Below, piece by piece: positions 1-10,377 of a stretch of 64,000 bases of DNA. Below the pieces are notes generated by a model that worked only from the letters and a program-made list of their open reading frames with translations, searched no databases and had not been told where the DNA came from. Every line of letters begins with the position of its first letter. The first letter of the stretch is position 1. The stretch comes from Thermomonas sp. S9 (GTDB taxonomy: Bacteria; Pseudomonadota; Gammaproteobacteria; Xanthomonadales; Xanthomonadaceae), in assembly GCF_024704365.1 (NCBI RefSeq), contig NZ_JAJDFY010000001.1, forward strand, positions 2,213,001-2,277,000, read 5' to 3'. Both the position numbers and the translations under genes were made by a program.

Positions 1-816
1 GAACTCGGCAGGCGAAGAGGCGCCGTCCAGGTGCTCCCACGCCTGGCGGTAGCCCACCGCGCGCAGCGCCGGCAGCGCCAGCGGATCGGGATGCGCAGCC
101 AGCGCCGGCAGCGCCCGCAGCCGGTGCACTTCGTCGAGGAAGCCGGCAGCCAGCATCGTGTCGAAGCGGGCCTCGATGCGCGCATGCAGGAGTGCCCGCT
201 GCGGCGGCGCCAGCACCAGCTTCAGCACCCGCAGCGGCAGCCGCGCCGTGCGCGCGTTGTGCTGCCAGTCGCTGATCGGGCGGCCGCTCAGCCGATAGAC
301 CTCCAGCGCGCGCTGGATGCGCTGCGCGTCGGTGGCGTGGATGCGCGCGGCGGCCTCCGGATCGACCCGCGCCAGCTCCGCATGCAGCACCGCCCAGCCG
401 CGTTCGGCGGCCTCCGCGGCCAATGCGGCACGCACGTCGGGATCGGCCTGCGGCATCTCCGACAGCCCGTCCAGCAGGGCGCGGAAATACAGCCCGGTGC
501 CACCGGCCAGCACTGGCAGCCGCCCGCGCGCGAGGATGCCGTCGATCGCCGCGCGCGCCTGCTGCGCGAATTCCGCCGCCGAGAACGGCTGCCAGGGATC
601 GCATACGTCGATCAAGTGGTGCGGCACCCGGGCGCGTTCCTCAGGCGTGGGTTTCGCCGCCCCGATCTCCAGCCCGCGATAGACCAGCGCGGAATCGACG
701 CTGACGATTTCGCCGCCCAGCCGCTGCGCCAGCGCGATGGCATACGCGCTCTTGCCCGACGCGGTCGGGCCCATCAGCGCGACCGCAGGCGGGCGGCGAT
801 CCGCCGGCATGCGCAT
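1..816 (-). CDS. miaA: tRNA dimethylallyltransferase MiaA, 3' end beyond the left edge
   Basis: MiaA transfers a dimethylallyl group to N6 of A37 in tRNAs reading UNN codons, a cytoplasmic tRNA modification. The first 272 codons are visible; the frame stays open to base 1, so roughly the last 40 residues lie outside. A P-loop GPTASGKS sits at residues 16-23, followed by [12 protein letters not shown] and AAKPT, by [11 protein letters not shown] near residue 105, and by the tRNA-contact stretch around [16 protein letters not shown], all typical of the family. Start chosen at 816 (GTGAG just upstream); an ATG two codons later at 810 is possible. The gene follows the permease by 5 bases and is probably co-transcribed with it. 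Confidence 0.95.
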   Translation of the reverse strand, partial: MRMPADRRPPAVALMGPTASGKSAYAIALAQRLGGEIVSVDSALVYRGLEIGAAKPTPEERARVPHHLIDVCDPWQPFSAAEFAQQARAAIDGILARGRLPVLAGGTGLYFRALLDGLSEMPQADPDVRAALAAEAAERGWAVLHAELARVDPEAAARIHATDAQRIQRALEVYRLSGRPISDWQHNARTARLPLRVLKLVLAPPQRALLHARIEARFDTMLAAGFLDEVHRLRALPALAAHPDPLALPALRAVGYRQAWEHLDGASSPAEF

Positions 817-821
817 CTCAC

Positions 822-2261
822 TCACGCATCGCGGCCCTGGCGCAGCAGGCTGTGGCGGCGCGCATACAGCAGGTACACCAGCAGGCCGACGCCGTTCCAG
901 GCCAGGCACCACAGCTGGGTGCGCAGCGGCAGGCTGAGGAACAGGTAGCTGCAGCCGAGGATCGCCAGCGGCCCGACCAGCCATGCCCACGGGGTGCGGA
1001 ACACGCGCGGGCGCGCCGGATCGCGCAGGCGCAGCACCAGCAGGCACACCGCGACCGCAGTGAAGGCGATCAGGGTGCCGGCATTGGCCAGCGCGGCGAT
1101 CTCGTCCAGCCGCGCCACCCCGGCCAGGGCGGCGGTCAGCAGCGCGGTGAACACGGTGATCGCCACCGGAGTGCCGCGCGGCCCGACCTTCGACAGCCCG
1201 CGCGGCAGCAGCCCGTCGCGCGACATCACGAAGAAGATCCGGCTCTGGCCGTAGAAGAACGCCAACAGCACGGTCGGCAGCGCCACGATCGCGACGATCC
1301 CGATCGCCAGCGCCGCATTCGGATGGCCCAGCTCGCGCAGGATCAACGCCAGTGGCTCGGCGCTCTTGCCGAACACGGTGAACGACATCGCGCCCACCGC
1401 CGCCAGTGCCACCAGCAGGTAGATCAGGGTGCAGCCGACCATCGAGCCGACGATCCCGATCGACAGGTTGCGGCCCGGGTCCTTGGTCTCCTCGGCGGCG
1501 GTGGAGATGGCGTCGAAGCCGTAGAAGGCGAAGAAGATGATCGCCGCCGCCGCCATCACCCCGCGCTCGACGCCGTCCGCATCCACCGACTTGGAAAAGC
1601 CGTAGGGCATGAACGGATGCAGGTTGGCCGGATCGAACGCCGGCAGCGCCGCCGCCACGAACACCGCCAGCGCCAGCAGCTTGAGCACCACCAGCAGCGC
1701 GTTCACGGTGGCGCTCTCGCGGGTGCCAATGATCAGCGCTCCGGCCACGACAAAAACGATTCCGATCGCCGGCAGGTTGATCAGCCCGCCCGCCACGTGC
1801 GGGCCTGCGGCCAGTGCCGGTGGCAGCATCACCGCCCAGCCGGTGTGCTGCTGCACCCAGCCGAGGAACCCGACGAAATAGCCGGACCAGCCCACCGCCA
1901 CCGTGCTCACCACCAGGGTGTATTCCAGCACCAGGCTCCAGCCCACCACCCAGGCGATCAGCTCGCCCAGCACCACGTAGCTGTAGGTGTAGGCGCTGCC
2001 CGCAGCCGGCATCAGGGTGGCCAGCTCGGCATAGGCCAGCGCCGCGCAGGCGCACACCAGACCGGCGATGACGAACGACAGCAGCACCGCGGGGCCGGCC
2101 TTGTCGGCGCCGACCCCGATCAGGGTGTAGATGCCGGTGCCCACGATCGCGCCGATCCCCAGCGCCACCAGATGCGGCCAGCCCAGGGTCGGCACCAGCC
2201 GCCGCCCGGCCTCGTGCACCGTCACCTGGTCGATGTCCTTGCGTCGCAGCCATGCCGCCAT
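822..2261 (-). CDS. APC-family amino-acid permease (cationic amino-acid transporter type)
   Basis: Inner-membrane secondary transporter of the amino acid-polyamine-organocation superfamily, 479 residues, with about twelve hydrophobic segments. The first membrane segment carries the family motif [11 protein letters not shown] near residue 36, and the segment [16 protein letters not shown] is the usual signature of the CAT-like branch. The start at 2261 is preceded by a strong GGGAGGAG ribosome site; the open frame runs further upstream but that part is not membrane-like. Substrate cannot be told from sequence; this branch usually takes up cationic or broad-range amino acids. It lies directly upstream of miaA. 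Confidence 0.88.
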   Translation of the reverse strand: MAAWLRRKDIDQVTVHEAGRRLVPTLGWPHLVALGIGAIVGTGIYTLIGVGADKAGPAVLLSFVIAGLVCACAALAYAELATLMPAAGSAYTYSYVVLGELIAWVVGWSLVLEYTLVVSTVAVGWSGYFVGFLGWVQQHTGWAVMLPPALAAGPHVAGGLINLPAIGIVFVVAGALIIGTRESATVNALLVVLKLLALAVFVAAALPAFDPANLHPFMPYGFSKSVDADGVERGVMAAAAIIFFAFYGFDAISTAAEETKDPGRNLSIGIVGSMVGCTLIYLLVALAAVGAMSFTVFGKSAEPLALILRELGHPNAALAIGIVAIVALPTVLLAFFYGQSRIFFVMSRDGLLPRGLSKVGPRGTPVAITVFTALLTAALAGVARLDEIAALANAGTLIAFTAVAVCLLVLRLRDPARPRVFRTPWAWLVGPLAILGCSYLFLSLPLRTQLWCLAWNGVGLLVYLLYARRHSLLRQGRDA

Positions 2262-2392
2262 GGCGCTCCTCCCGTTCGTGGCAAACGCCGCGCAGTGTGC
2301 CGCATCGGCACGGGCTTGGCGATCCGCGTCGGCCGGCATGGCGCTGCGCACGGCGCTAAGATGCGGATGGGCACCGCGCCGTGGAGGCGGCC

Positions 2393-3475
2393 ATGCCGCG
2401 CTGGAAACGCTACGGCTTTCTGCTCGTGTTCGGGGTGCCGGCCCTGCTGCCGCTGGCCGCATGAGCGGGCGCGCGCAGCGGGCATCCGGAGCTCATGGCC
2501 TGGCTGCCGCTGCTGGTGCTGTTCGTGCTACTGCCGCTGGCCGACTACGCCGTCGGGCACGACCCGCACAACCCGGCGCCGGACGAGGTGCCGACGCTGG
2601 CACGCGACCCCTGGTTCCGCGCCCTCACCCTGCTGGCGGTGCCGGTGCAGTACGTCACCCTGGGCGGGTCGCTGCGGCACTGGACCGGTGCCGGCTTCGG
2701 GATCGGCGGCCAGCTGGGCTGGCTGCTGTCGCTGGGCATCGTCGGCGGCATCATGGCCATCAACGTCGCCCACGAGCTGATCCACAAGGACACCCGGCTG
2801 GAGCGCCTCGCCGGCGGGCTGCTGCTGGCCAGCGTGGGCTATCACGGCTTCAAGGTCGAGCACATCCGCGGCCACCACGTGCATGTCTCCACGCCGCGAG
2901 ACGCCTCCAGCGCGCGCTTCGGGCAATCGCTATGGCAGTTCCTGCCGCGGGCGCTGGCACGCAACACCGCCAATGCCTGGCGGCTGGAAGCCCAGCGCCT
3001 GCGCCGGCAGGGCCTGCCGTGGTGGCACTGGCGCAACGAACTGCTCGGCTGGAGCGCGCTGTGGCTGGTGCTTGGCGCTGCGTGCGGGATGTGGCTGGGC
3101 TGGCCCGGGCTGATCGGTTTCCTGCTGCAGGGGCTGATCGCCGCCTCGGCGCTGGAAATCATCAACTACATCGAACACTACGGCCTGGAACGCCGCCGCC
3201 TGCCCGATGGCCGCTACGAGCGCACCACCCATCTGCACAGCTGGAACGCGGATTTCGCGCTGACCAATCTGCTGCTGTTCCAGCTGCAGCGGCATTCCGA
3301 CCACCACGCCCACGCCAGCCGCCGCTATCCGGTGCTGCTGCACCACCCCGACAGCCCGCAGCTGCCGGCCGGCTACGCCACCATGTTCGTGCTCGCGCTG
3401 GTGCCGCCGCTGTGGTTCCGGGTGATGCACCCGCGCCTGCAGCGCTGGCAGGCCGGCGAAGGGGCCGCATCGTGA
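2393..3475 (+). CDS. alkB: AlkB-type membrane monooxygenase with in-frame TGA at codon 24
   Basis: Integral-membrane non-heme diiron enzyme of the alkane-1-monooxygenase/fatty-acid hydroxylase family, which oxidises a terminal methyl group with rubredoxin as electron donor. The histidine clusters are present: HELIHK, HIRGHHVHV, NYIEHYGLE and LQRHSDHHAHASRRYP, in the family order and spacing. Translation from ATG 2393 gives a normal first membrane helix (MPRWKRYGFLLVF...) but hits TGA at 2462-2464, then stays in the same frame through ATG 2495 to the stop at 3475. Either the TGA replaces a tryptophan-like codon (sequence error or real lesion), or translation starts at 2495 without the first helix. 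No rubredoxin gene is nearby. Confidence 0.8.
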
Positions 3476-3551
3476 GCCGCGCACCCGCTTGCGTGGCGCC
3501 TCTGGCATCCGCAGGATGGCGACCCCACTCGCGCCGACCGACGCCCTTCCG

Positions 3552-5089
3552 ATGACCCTGTTGCGCCGCTGCTGGTGGATCGCCGCGCTGCTGCTGGCCG
3601 GCTGTGCGCAGTTGCCGACCCGTCCGGACGTGCCGGAACAGCGCGCGATCGCTGTCGCGGACGGCACCCGTCTCGATGCCGAGGTCGCGCCGGCGGCCGC
3701 ACGCCACCCCGGCGAATCCGGGTTCCGGCTGGTGGCCGACGGGCTGGAAGCCTTCGCGCTGCGCGGCTACACCAGCCGCGCCGCCGGCCGCAGCCTCGAC
3801 ATCCAGAGTTACATCTGGCACGACGACCTCACCGGCCGCCTGCTCGCCGCCGAGGTGCTGGACGCCGCCGACCGTGGCGTGCGCGTGCGCGTGCTGCTCG
3901 ACGACCTCGACGCCCGCGCCAAGAGCCAGGTGCTGCTGGCGCTGGACCACCACCCCAACATCAGCATCCGCGTGTACAACCCGTTCGCGACCCGCGACGG
4001 CATGCTCGGCACCGCGCTGGAATTCGCCGGCTCGTTCAAGCGGGTCAACCGACGCGCGCACAACAAGTCTTGGATCGTCGATGGCAGGGTCGCGATCACC
4101 GGCGGCCGCAACGTCGGCAACGAATACTTCATGGCCAGCCCCGAGGCGAACTTCCAGGACCTTGACCTGCTGGTCGCCGGCCCTGCGGTGGATGCGCTGG
4201 AGGCTGCGTTCGACGGCTACTGGAACTCGACCATGGCCTAGCCGATCCGCACGGTCGATCCGGACATGCCCGCCACCCTGACGCTGGATACAGTCCGCGC
4301 CAACCTGCGCAAGCCCGCCCGCGACGCCGGCGAGTCCGAGTGGATCGCCGTGCTGGGTGATTCCGATGCGCTCGCCCGCATCCGCAAGGTTACCTCGGCA
4401 TGCGCTGGACGCGGGAGTGGCGCCTGCTGCATGACGCCCCCGACAAGCTGGCGACGCCGATCCCGGAAGCACGCCCGTCGCCGGTACTCGCCGGCTTGCG
4501 CGACGCGATGGAAGCCGGCGCGGGCGACATCGCCATCATCTCGCCCTACTTCGTGCCCGGGGACGGCGGGACCGAGGCGCTGCTCGCCGGCGCGCGCAAC
4601 GACCGCCCGATCCGCATCCTCACCAACTCGCTGGCCTCCAACGACGTGGCCGCGGTGCACGGCGGCTACGTGCGCGCCCGCGAGCCGCTGGTCCGCGGCG
4701 GCGTCCGGCTCTGGGAACTCAAGCCGCGCCAGGACCAGGCTTCCGGCAGCCTGTTCGGCTCCTCCGGCGCGCGCCTGCACGGCAAGGCCGCGATGATCGA
4801 CCGCCGCACCCTCTTCGTCGGCTCGCTCAACCTCGACCCGCGCTCGATCCAGCTCAACTCCGAACAGGGGCTGCTGGTCACCGACGAGGCACTCGCCGGC
4901 CAGCTGCTCGGCCTGTTCGAGACCATGACCAGCCCGGCGCATGCCTGGGCGATCGAATGGGACGCCGCGCGCCAGCGCTTGCTGTGGCGCGATGCCGGCG
5001 GCACCCGCGACCGCGAACCCGACGCCAGTTTCGGCCGCCGCGCGGTGGCCCGCCTCGCCTACTGGCTACCGGTCGACCCTCTGCTCTGA
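3552..5089 (+). pseudogene. Phospholipase D/cardiolipin synthase-like lipoprotein, broken by a stop and a frameshift
   Basis: PLD-superfamily protein related to cardiolipin synthase C, about 512 residues once repaired. The N-terminus is a lipoprotein signal (LLLAGC lipobox). HxK-type catalytic motifs are visible in each half: HNKSWIVDG in the first and HGKAAMIDR followed by GSLNLDPRS in the second. Two lesions interrupt it: TAG at 4239-4241 where homologues usually have tyrosine (STMA-stop-PIRT), and a one-base loss in the GG run at 4388-4389; adding a G restores RIRKGYLGMRW. Its stop overlaps a short palindrome shared with the convergent cytochrome gene. It may be a real pseudogene, but similar lesions occur in essential genes here. 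Confidence 0.78.
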
Positions 5090-5099
5090 GCCCGGCTCA
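5085..5099. other. Palindrome spanning both convergent stop codons
   Basis: CTGAGCC-C-GGCTCAG is a perfect inverted repeat that contains the TGA stop of the PLD-like gene on the plus strand and the stop of the cytochrome gene on the minus strand. No T tract follows on either side, so an intrinsic terminator is not indicated. Confidence 0.4.
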
Positions 5100-5900
5100 G
5101 CGCGCATCGAGGTAGGCCTTCAGCGCCGCGACCTCGGCATCGGTCATGACCGAGAAGCGGTATGCGGCGACCTTGCTCATGCGCCCGGTCTTCGACTTGC
5201 CCCCGGCGGCGACTTCGCCGGTGCGCATCAGCCGGCGGAAGGCCTCCGGCGTGTAGGCCTTGGCCACGACCAGCGAGGGCGCGTCGTCTCCCCCGAATCC
5301 GTTGAGGTCCCAGCCATGGCACTCGCTGCAGCTGGTGTAGGCGAGGTGCTTGCCCAGCGCCAGCGGTTCGGTGGGCGGCGTCGCCGGCGGCACCACGCCC
5401 GCGTCCGGCAGCATGTCGATGGAGTACGGATGGGTGCCGGCGGCGAACTGCTTCGCCGCGTCGGGGGTCAGCGTGGTCTCCGCCAGCCCCGGATGGTCCA
5501 CCGCCGGGATCGCACGCAGCCAGGCGGTGATGTCGCGCACTTCGCGATCGCTCAGGTGCTGCAGCATCTTGATCGGCATGCCGACCGGCACGTGGCCGTC
5601 GTGAGTCTTGCCTTGCCGCAGCAGCAGGGCCAGCGCGCGGTCGTCGTAGTGCGCGCGGCGTTCGGTGAGGTTCGGCGCGACGATGCGGTCGCCCTGGGGC
5701 GTCCGGATGTCCATCCCGCCGCCCTTGCCGCCTTCGGCATGGCACCCGTCGCAGCCCACGCGCCTGGCCACGCGCGCGCCCTCGACCGGGTCGCCCGGCG
5801 GCACCGAGGCCGCGGCGACGGCCGGGACCGCAGTGTCCTGCGGCGGCGCCTTGGCGCATGCCGCGACCGACAGCAGCACGAACAGGTACAGGTGGCGCAT
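5097..5900 (-). CDS. Diheme cytochrome c lipoprotein
   Basis: Periplasmic c-type cytochrome of 267 residues, anchored by an N-terminal lipoprotein signal (LLSVAAC). It has two CxxCH haem sites, GCDGCH near residue 50 and SCSECH near residue 190, each in a cytochrome-c-like domain with downstream methionines as likely axial ligands. Such tandem-domain proteins usually shuttle electrons to or from periplasmic dehydrogenases or terminal oxidases, but no partner gene lies nearby. The start at 5900 is set by a strong GGAGGAG site. It converges on the PLD-like gene and is followed by only 7 bases before that gene's stop. Confidence 0.85.
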   Translation of the reverse strand: MRHLYLFVLLSVAACAKAPPQDTAVPAVAAASVPPGDPVEGARVARRVGCDGCHAEGGKGGGMDIRTPQGDRIVAPNLTERRAHYDDRALALLLRQGKTHDGHVPVGMPIKMLQHLSDREVRDITAWLRAIPAVDHPGLAETTLTPDAAKQFAAGTHPYSIDMLPDAGVVPPATPPTEPLALGKHLAYTSCSECHGWDLNGFGGDDAPSLVVAKAYTPEAFRRLMRTGEVAAGGKSKTGRMSKVAAYRFSVMTDAEVAALKAYLDAR

Positions 5901-5961
5901 CGCAGCTCCTCCCTCGTCATGGGGAAGAACGCAGCGAGGCGGCCAGGGCGGCCGGCCGGCC

Positions 5962-6858
5962 TCAGTCCTCCGGCCAGCGGATCTCCGGCTTCGGCGCAGG
6001 CGCCCGTGGCGCGGGCACCGCCGCGACCGCCCGCCACACCTTCAGCGCGTCCACGGTGGGCGCCACGTCATGCGTGCGCACCAGCATGGCGCCGTGCTGG
6101 GCCGCGATCAGGTGCGCGGCGAGCGAGCCGGCCGTCCGCGCGCGCGGGTCCTCGCGCCCGGTCAGCTCGCCGATGCTGCGCTTGCGCGACAGCCCGGCCA
6201 GCACCGGCACGCCGAGCTCGGTGAAGCGCCGCAGCTGCGCCAGCAATTGCAGGTTGTGGGCGGTGGTCTTGCCGAAGCCGAAGCCGGGATCGACCACCAG
6301 GTTCCGGCGCGCGATCCCGGCCATCTCGCAGGCGAAGATGCGCTCGGCCAGGAAACGGTGCACCTCGCCCACCACGTCGTCGTAATGCGGGGCGTCCTGC
6401 ATGTCGCGCGGCTGCCCCTGCATGTGCATCAGCACCACCGGCACGCCCAGTTCCGCGGCCGCCTCCAGCGCGCCCTCGCCGCGCAGGGCCTGCACGTCGT
6501 TGATCATCCCGGCCCCGGCCGCCACCGCCGCGCGCATCACCTCGGCATGCCGGGTATCGATGCTGATCGGCACGTCCACCCGCGCCGCGAGCCCCGCGAT
6601 CACCGGCAGCACCCGCCGCAGCTCCTCCTCCACCGGAACTGGCGCGGCGCCGGGCCGGGTGGATTCGCCGCCGACATCCAGAATGTCCGCGCCCTCCTCC
6701 ACCAGGCGCAGGCCGTGCGCGATCGCTGCCTCCGGGTCGGCATGCGCGCCGCCGTCGGAGAACGAATCCGGGGTGACGTTGACGATGCCCATCACCCGCG
6801 GGCGATCGAGCGTGAGCAGGCGTCCGTGGCAATCGAGCTGCGGGCTGGTATCGAACAT
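5962..6858 (-). CDS. folP: Dihydropteroate synthase FolP
   Basis: Condenses 6-hydroxymethyl-dihydropterin pyrophosphate with p-aminobenzoate in folate synthesis. A TIM-barrel protein of 298 residues with MGIVNVTPDSFSDGG near the N-terminus, DVGGESTRPGA, SIDTRHAEVM, VLMHMQG and DPGFGFGKT, the standard pterin and phosphate contacts. The start at 6858 (MFDTSPQLDCHG) fits homologues, although no clear ribosome site precedes it. It follows ftsH, the usual neighbour in gammaproteobacteria, across a strong hairpin. The pABA branch of the same pathway (pabB, pabC) lies at 31-33 kb. Confidence 0.95.
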   Translation of the reverse strand: MFDTSPQLDCHGRLLTLDRPRVMGIVNVTPDSFSDGGAHADPEAAIAHGLRLVEEGADILDVGGESTRPGAAPVPVEEELRRVLPVIAGLAARVDVPISIDTRHAEVMRAAVAAGAGMINDVQALRGEGALEAAAELGVPVVLMHMQGQPRDMQDAPHYDDVVGEVHRFLAERIFACEMAGIARRNLVVDPGFGFGKTTAHNLQLLAQLRRFTELGVPVLAGLSRKRSIGELTGREDPRARTAGSLAAHLIAAQHGAMLVRTHDVAPTVDALKVWRAVAAVPAPRAPAPKPEIRWPED

Positions 6859-6875
6859 GGGAGGCGGAAAACGCG

Positions 6876-6901
6876 AAAGGCCAGAGTGGACTCTGGCCTT
6901 T
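6876..6901 (-). terminator. Hairpin between ftsH and folP
   Basis: Perfect 12-base arms AAAGGCCAGAGT and ACTCTGGCCTTT separated by GG, with T-richer sequence (GCGTTTTCC) beyond it on the minus strand. It lies in the 69-base gap after the ftsH stop, so it probably terminates or attenuates ftsH transcription and sets folP level. Confidence 0.6.
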
Positions 6902-6927
6902 CCGCGGCGCGCCGGCAAGCGGTGTCT

Positions 6928-8823
6928 TCAGACCTGCGGCGCAGGCTCCACGGCCACCGGGCGACCGGTGGCGGAATCGTCGTTGCCACCACCATGGCCG
7001 GGACGCGGCCCGGTCCAGCCGGCAGGCGGGTTCGGCTTGCGCCCTTCCATGATCGCCTTGACCTGCTCGGCGTCGATCGTCTCCCATTCCAGCAGGGCGG
7101 CGGTCATCGCCTCCACGATGTCGCGCTTGCTCTCCAGGATCGCGCGCGCGACCGCGTACTGCTCGTCGAGGATGCGCCGGATCTCGGCGTCCACCTTCTG
7201 CTGGGTGGCCTCGGAGATGGTCTTGTTGTGCAGGCCGTAGCCGCCCTCGTCGTCGGCGTACACCATGATGCCGAGCGCGTCCGACATGCCGTAGCGGGTC
7301 ACCATGTCGCGCACCATCCTGGTCGCGCGCTCGAAGTCGTTGGAGGCGCCGGTGGACACCTGGCCCACGAACAGCTCCTCCGCGACGCGGCCGCCGAACA
7401 GGATGGCGATTTCCTCCAGCATGCGGTCCTTGTACTTGCTCAGCGCGTCGTGCTCGGGCAGCTGCCAGGTGACGCCCAGCGCCCAGCCGCGCGGCATGAT
7501 CGTGACCTTGTGCACCGGATCGGCCTTGGGCAGCGACATCGCCACCACCGCGTGGCCGGACTCGTGGTACGCGGTGGCGCGGCGCTCCTCCTCGCGCATC
7601 ACCATGCTGCGGCGCTCGGGCCCCATGTAGATCTTGTCCTTGGCGTCCTCGAAGTCGCGCATGTCCACCTGCTGCTTGCTGCGGCGGGCGGCGAACAGCG
7701 CGGCCTCGTTGACCAGGTTGGCGAGGTCGGCGCCGGAGAAGCCCGGGGTGCCGCGCGCCAGCACGTCGGCGCGCACGTCGTCGGCCAGCGGCACGCGGCG
7801 CATGTGCACCTTGAGGATCTGCTCGCGGCCCTTGATGTCGGGCAGGCCCACCATCACCTGGCGGTCGAAGCGGCCGGGGCGCAGCAGGGCCTTGTCGAGC
7901 ACGTCGGGGCGGTTGGTGGCGGCAATGACAATGACGCCCTCCCCGCCCTCGAAGCCGTCCATCTCCACCAGCATCTGGTTGAGGGTCTGCTCGCGCTCGT
8001 CGTGGCCGCCGCCCATGCCGGAGCCGCGATGGCGGCCGACCGCGTCGATCTCATCGATGAAGATGATGCACGGGGCGTGCTTCTTGGCCTGCTCGAACAT
8101 ATCGCGCACGCGGCTGGCGCCGACACCGACGAACATCTCGACAAAGTCGGAACCGGAGATGCTGAAGAACGGCACCTTGGCCTCGCCGGCGATCGCCTTG
8201 GCCAGCAGGGTCTTGCCGGTGCCGGGCGGGCCGACCATCAGTACGCCGCGCGGGATCTTGCCGCCCAGCTTGGTGAAGCGCGAGGGATCGCGCAGGAACT
8301 CGACCAGCTCGCCCACCTCCTCCTTGGCCTCGTCGCAGCCAGCGACGTCGGCGAAGGTCACCTTCACCTGGTCATCGGACAGCAGCTTGGCGCGCGAACG
8401 GCCGAATGACATCGCGCCCTTGCCGCCACCGCCGCCCTGCATCTGCCGCATCATGAACAGCCAGAAGCCGATGATCAGCAGCACCGGCAGGAAGTTCAGC
8501 ACCAGCGACCAGAACGAGACGCCGGACTCCGGCGGCGCCTGGTTGATCTCGACCTTGTGCTGGATGAGATCGTTGATGAGGTCCTTGTCGCGCACCGGGG
8601 CGGTGGTGGTGCCCTTCTCGCCATTGCTGCGGGTGAAGGTGATGGTGCGCTCGTTGCTGGCGATATCGACCTTGGTGATGCGGTCGTTCTCGACATCCTG
8701 CACGAACTGCGAATACATCACCTCATGCGTGCCGGCGAGCTTGGGCGAAAAGCTCTGGAACACCACCATCAGCACGGCGGCCACCACTACCCAGAGCAGC
8801 AGGTTCTTCGCGAGATCGTTCAT
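6928..8823 (-). CDS. ftsH: ATP-dependent zinc metalloprotease FtsH
   Basis: Membrane-anchored AAA+ protease that degrades misfolded membrane proteins and short-lived regulators such as LpxC and sigma-32. 631 residues: N-terminal helix at 7-24, periplasmic domain, second helix about 104-126, Walker A GPPGTGKT at 198-205, Walker B IIFIDEID at 253-260, arginine-finger region GRFDR near 320, and the zinc site HESGH at 420-424. A Gly/Pro-rich tail follows. The gene sits between rlmE upstream and folP downstream, the common order. All key residues are intact. Confidence 0.98.
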   Translation of the reverse strand: MNDLAKNLLLWVVVAAVLMVVFQSFSPKLAGTHEVMYSQFVQDVENDRITKVDIASNERTITFTRSNGEKGTTTAPVRDKDLINDLIQHKVEINQAPPESGVSFWSLVLNFLPVLLIIGFWLFMMRQMQGGGGGKGAMSFGRSRAKLLSDDQVKVTFADVAGCDEAKEEVGELVEFLRDPSRFTKLGGKIPRGVLMVGPPGTGKTLLAKAIAGEAKVPFFSISGSDFVEMFVGVGASRVRDMFEQAKKHAPCIIFIDEIDAVGRHRGSGMGGGHDEREQTLNQMLVEMDGFEGGEGVIVIAATNRPDVLDKALLRPGRFDRQVMVGLPDIKGREQILKVHMRRVPLADDVRADVLARGTPGFSGADLANLVNEAALFAARRSKQQVDMRDFEDAKDKIYMGPERRSMVMREEERRATAYHESGHAVVAMSLPKADPVHKVTIMPRGWALGVTWQLPEHDALSKYKDRMLEEIAILFGGRVAEELFVGQVSTGASNDFERATRMVRDMVTRYGMSDALGIMVYADDEGGYGLHNKTISEATQQKVDAEIRRILDEQYAVARAILESKRDIVEAMTAALLEWETIDAEQVKAIMEGRKPNPPAGWTGPRPGHGGGNDDSATGRPVAVEPAPQV

Positions 8824-8853
8824 GGTGTTTCTGGCCTTCCTTCCGTTTTCCCA

Positions 8854-9516
8854 TCACTTCATCTGCGCAAGCTTGCCGGTGGCCAGCGCGTACACCTCGG
8901 GCGAGCGCCTGCGCGACGCCGCCGGTTTGCGGATGGCCACCCTGGCATAGCGCCGCCGCAGCTCCCGCAGGTAATCGTCCGAGCCCGCTCCCTGGAACAG
9001 CTTGATCAGAAACGTACCACCGGTGCGGAGCTGGCCGTCGGCGAACTCCATGGCCAACTCGGCCAGGTGCATCGCGCGCGGCTGGTCCACCGCCTCTACC
9101 CCGCTTTTATTGGGGGCCATGTCGGATAACACAAGGTCCACCGCATCGCCACCCAGCAGGGCCAGCAACTGCGATAGGACGGCATCGTCCCTGAAGTCAC
9201 CGTGAAGGAACTCGACCCCGGCCAGCGCCGGCATCTCCAGGATGTCGCTGGCGATCACCCGGCCGCGGCGGGCGCCGGGCGGCAGCGCCTGCTCCATGCG
9301 GTCCAGTTCCTGGCGCACCCACTGCGACCAGCCGCCGGGCGCGGCGCCCAGATCCACCACCACCATCCCGGGCCTGAGCAGGCGGTCGCGCTCGGCCAGT
9401 TCCTCCAGCTTGTAGGCCGCCCGCGAGCGCATGCCCTCGGCCTGCGCCTTCTTCACGAAGGGATCGGAGAAATGCTCCTTGAGCCAGCGCTGGCTGGATT
9501 TGCTGCGGGTCGCCAT
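8854..9516 (-). CDS. rlmE: 23S rRNA (uridine-2'-O-)-methyltransferase RlmE (RrmJ/FtsJ)
   Basis: Methylates the 2'-O of U2552 in the A-loop of 23S rRNA. 220 residues with the SAM motif [12 protein letters not shown] near residue 56 and the catalytic K-D-K-E tetrad visible as K in [11 protein letters not shown] in [10 protein letters not shown] in FLIKLFQG and E in SPEVYALA. Start taken at 9516 ([11 protein letters not shown]); the open frame upstream is only antisense readthrough. It is immediately upstream of ftsH (30-base gap) and diverges from yhbY. Confidence 0.95.
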   Translation of the reverse strand: MATRSKSSQRWLKEHFSDPFVKKAQAEGMRSRAAYKLEELAERDRLLRPGMVVVDLGAAPGGWSQWVRQELDRMEQALPPGARRGRVIASDILEMPALAGVEFLHGDFRDDAVLSQLLALLGGDAVDLVLSDMAPNKSGVEAVDQPRAMHLAELAMEFADGQLRTGGTFLIKLFQGAGSDDYLRELRRRYARVAIRKPAASRRRSPEVYALATGKLAQMK

Positions 9517-9588
9517 GGCCGCCGACGGCGCGGGGGGAAGATGCCGCATGATACCCTGCACGCCCCTGATTATCCGCCCGCGTGCCGC

Positions 9589-9894
9589 ATGCCGATCGCC
9601 CTGACCAATGCCCAGATCCGTTTCCTGCGCGGGCAGGCGCACGACCTGAAGGCGATGCTGCAGGTCGGCGGCAAGGGCATCAGCGAGGCGCTGGTGGCGG
9701 AGGTGTCGCAGGCACTGGAGCATCACGAGCTGATCAAGGTGAAGGTGGCGGGCGAGGACCGCGAGGCGCGCGACGCCATGATCGCCGACCTGGCCGCGTG
9801 CACCGACGCGGTGCTGGTGCAGCGGATCGGACACACCGCGGTGCTGTACCGGCCAAGCAAGGACAAGCGGCAGATCGTGCTGCCGCGCGCCTGA
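9589..9894 (+). CDS. yhbY: Ribosome-assembly RNA-binding protein YhbY
   Basis: Small CRS1-YhbY-domain protein of 101 residues that binds pre-50S ribosomal particles. It shows the family pattern [17 protein letters not shown], then [11 protein letters not shown] and HELIKVKV, with the conserved GxxG-type loop GGKG near residue 24. Start ATG at 9589 matches homologue length. It diverges from rlmE, another 50S maturation gene, and is followed 3 bases later by the Mth938-like gene. Confidence 0.92.
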   Translation: MPIALTNAQIRFLRGQAHDLKAMLQVGGKGISEALVAEVSQALEHHELIKVKVAGEDREARDAMIADLAACTDAVLVQRIGHTAVLYRPSKDKRQIVLPRA

Positions 9895-9897
9895 GCC

Positions 9898-10269
9898 ATG
9901 CAGCTGAACCTGGAACGCCCGGACTACCAGTATTTCCTGCGCGGTGCCGACGGCACCGGCGCGCTGGTCGACCAGCGGCGGCTGAGCGCAAGTTTCATCA
10001 TTGCGCCGGAGGCGTTGATTGAGGACTGGCCGGTGCGCGACGCCCGCGCGCTGGCGCCGGCCGACCTCGACCCGATCCTCGCCCTGGCCCCGGAGCTGGT
10101 GGTGCTGGGCACCGGCGCCACCCAAGTGTTCCCGCCCCCGGCGGTGCTGGCCGCCTGCCTGCAGCGCGGGGTCGGCCTCGAAGTCATGTCCAACGCCGCC
10201 GCCGCGCGCACCTATTCGGTGCTGGCCGGGGAAGGCCGGCGGGTGGTGGCTGGCTTTCTGTTCCCCTGA
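9898..10269 (+). CDS. Mth938-like domain protein (DUF498)
   Basis: 123-residue protein of the Mth938/NDUFAF3-like family; its biochemical role in bacteria is unsettled. It has the usual core: an N-terminal strand pair, [14 protein letters not shown] in the middle and [20 protein letters not shown] before the end, where the AARTYNVL-type stretch is the family hallmark. It begins three bases after the yhbY stop and is surely co-transcribed with it. Confidence 0.85.
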   Translation: MQLNLERPDYQYFLRGADGTGALVDQRRLSASFIIAPEALIEDWPVRDARALAPADLDPILALAPELVVLGTGATQVFPPPAVLAACLQRGVGLEVMSNAAAARTYSVLAGEGRRVVAGFLFP

Positions 10270-10377
10270 AAGTTGCCAGGCCGTTGGAGCGCGGCTAATG
10301 TTCACTCGATTACGGGATATCCGCGGGCGACGCGCCAGCCGCGCCGCCCGCATTGCTTTGCTGGAGCCACTCACGCC

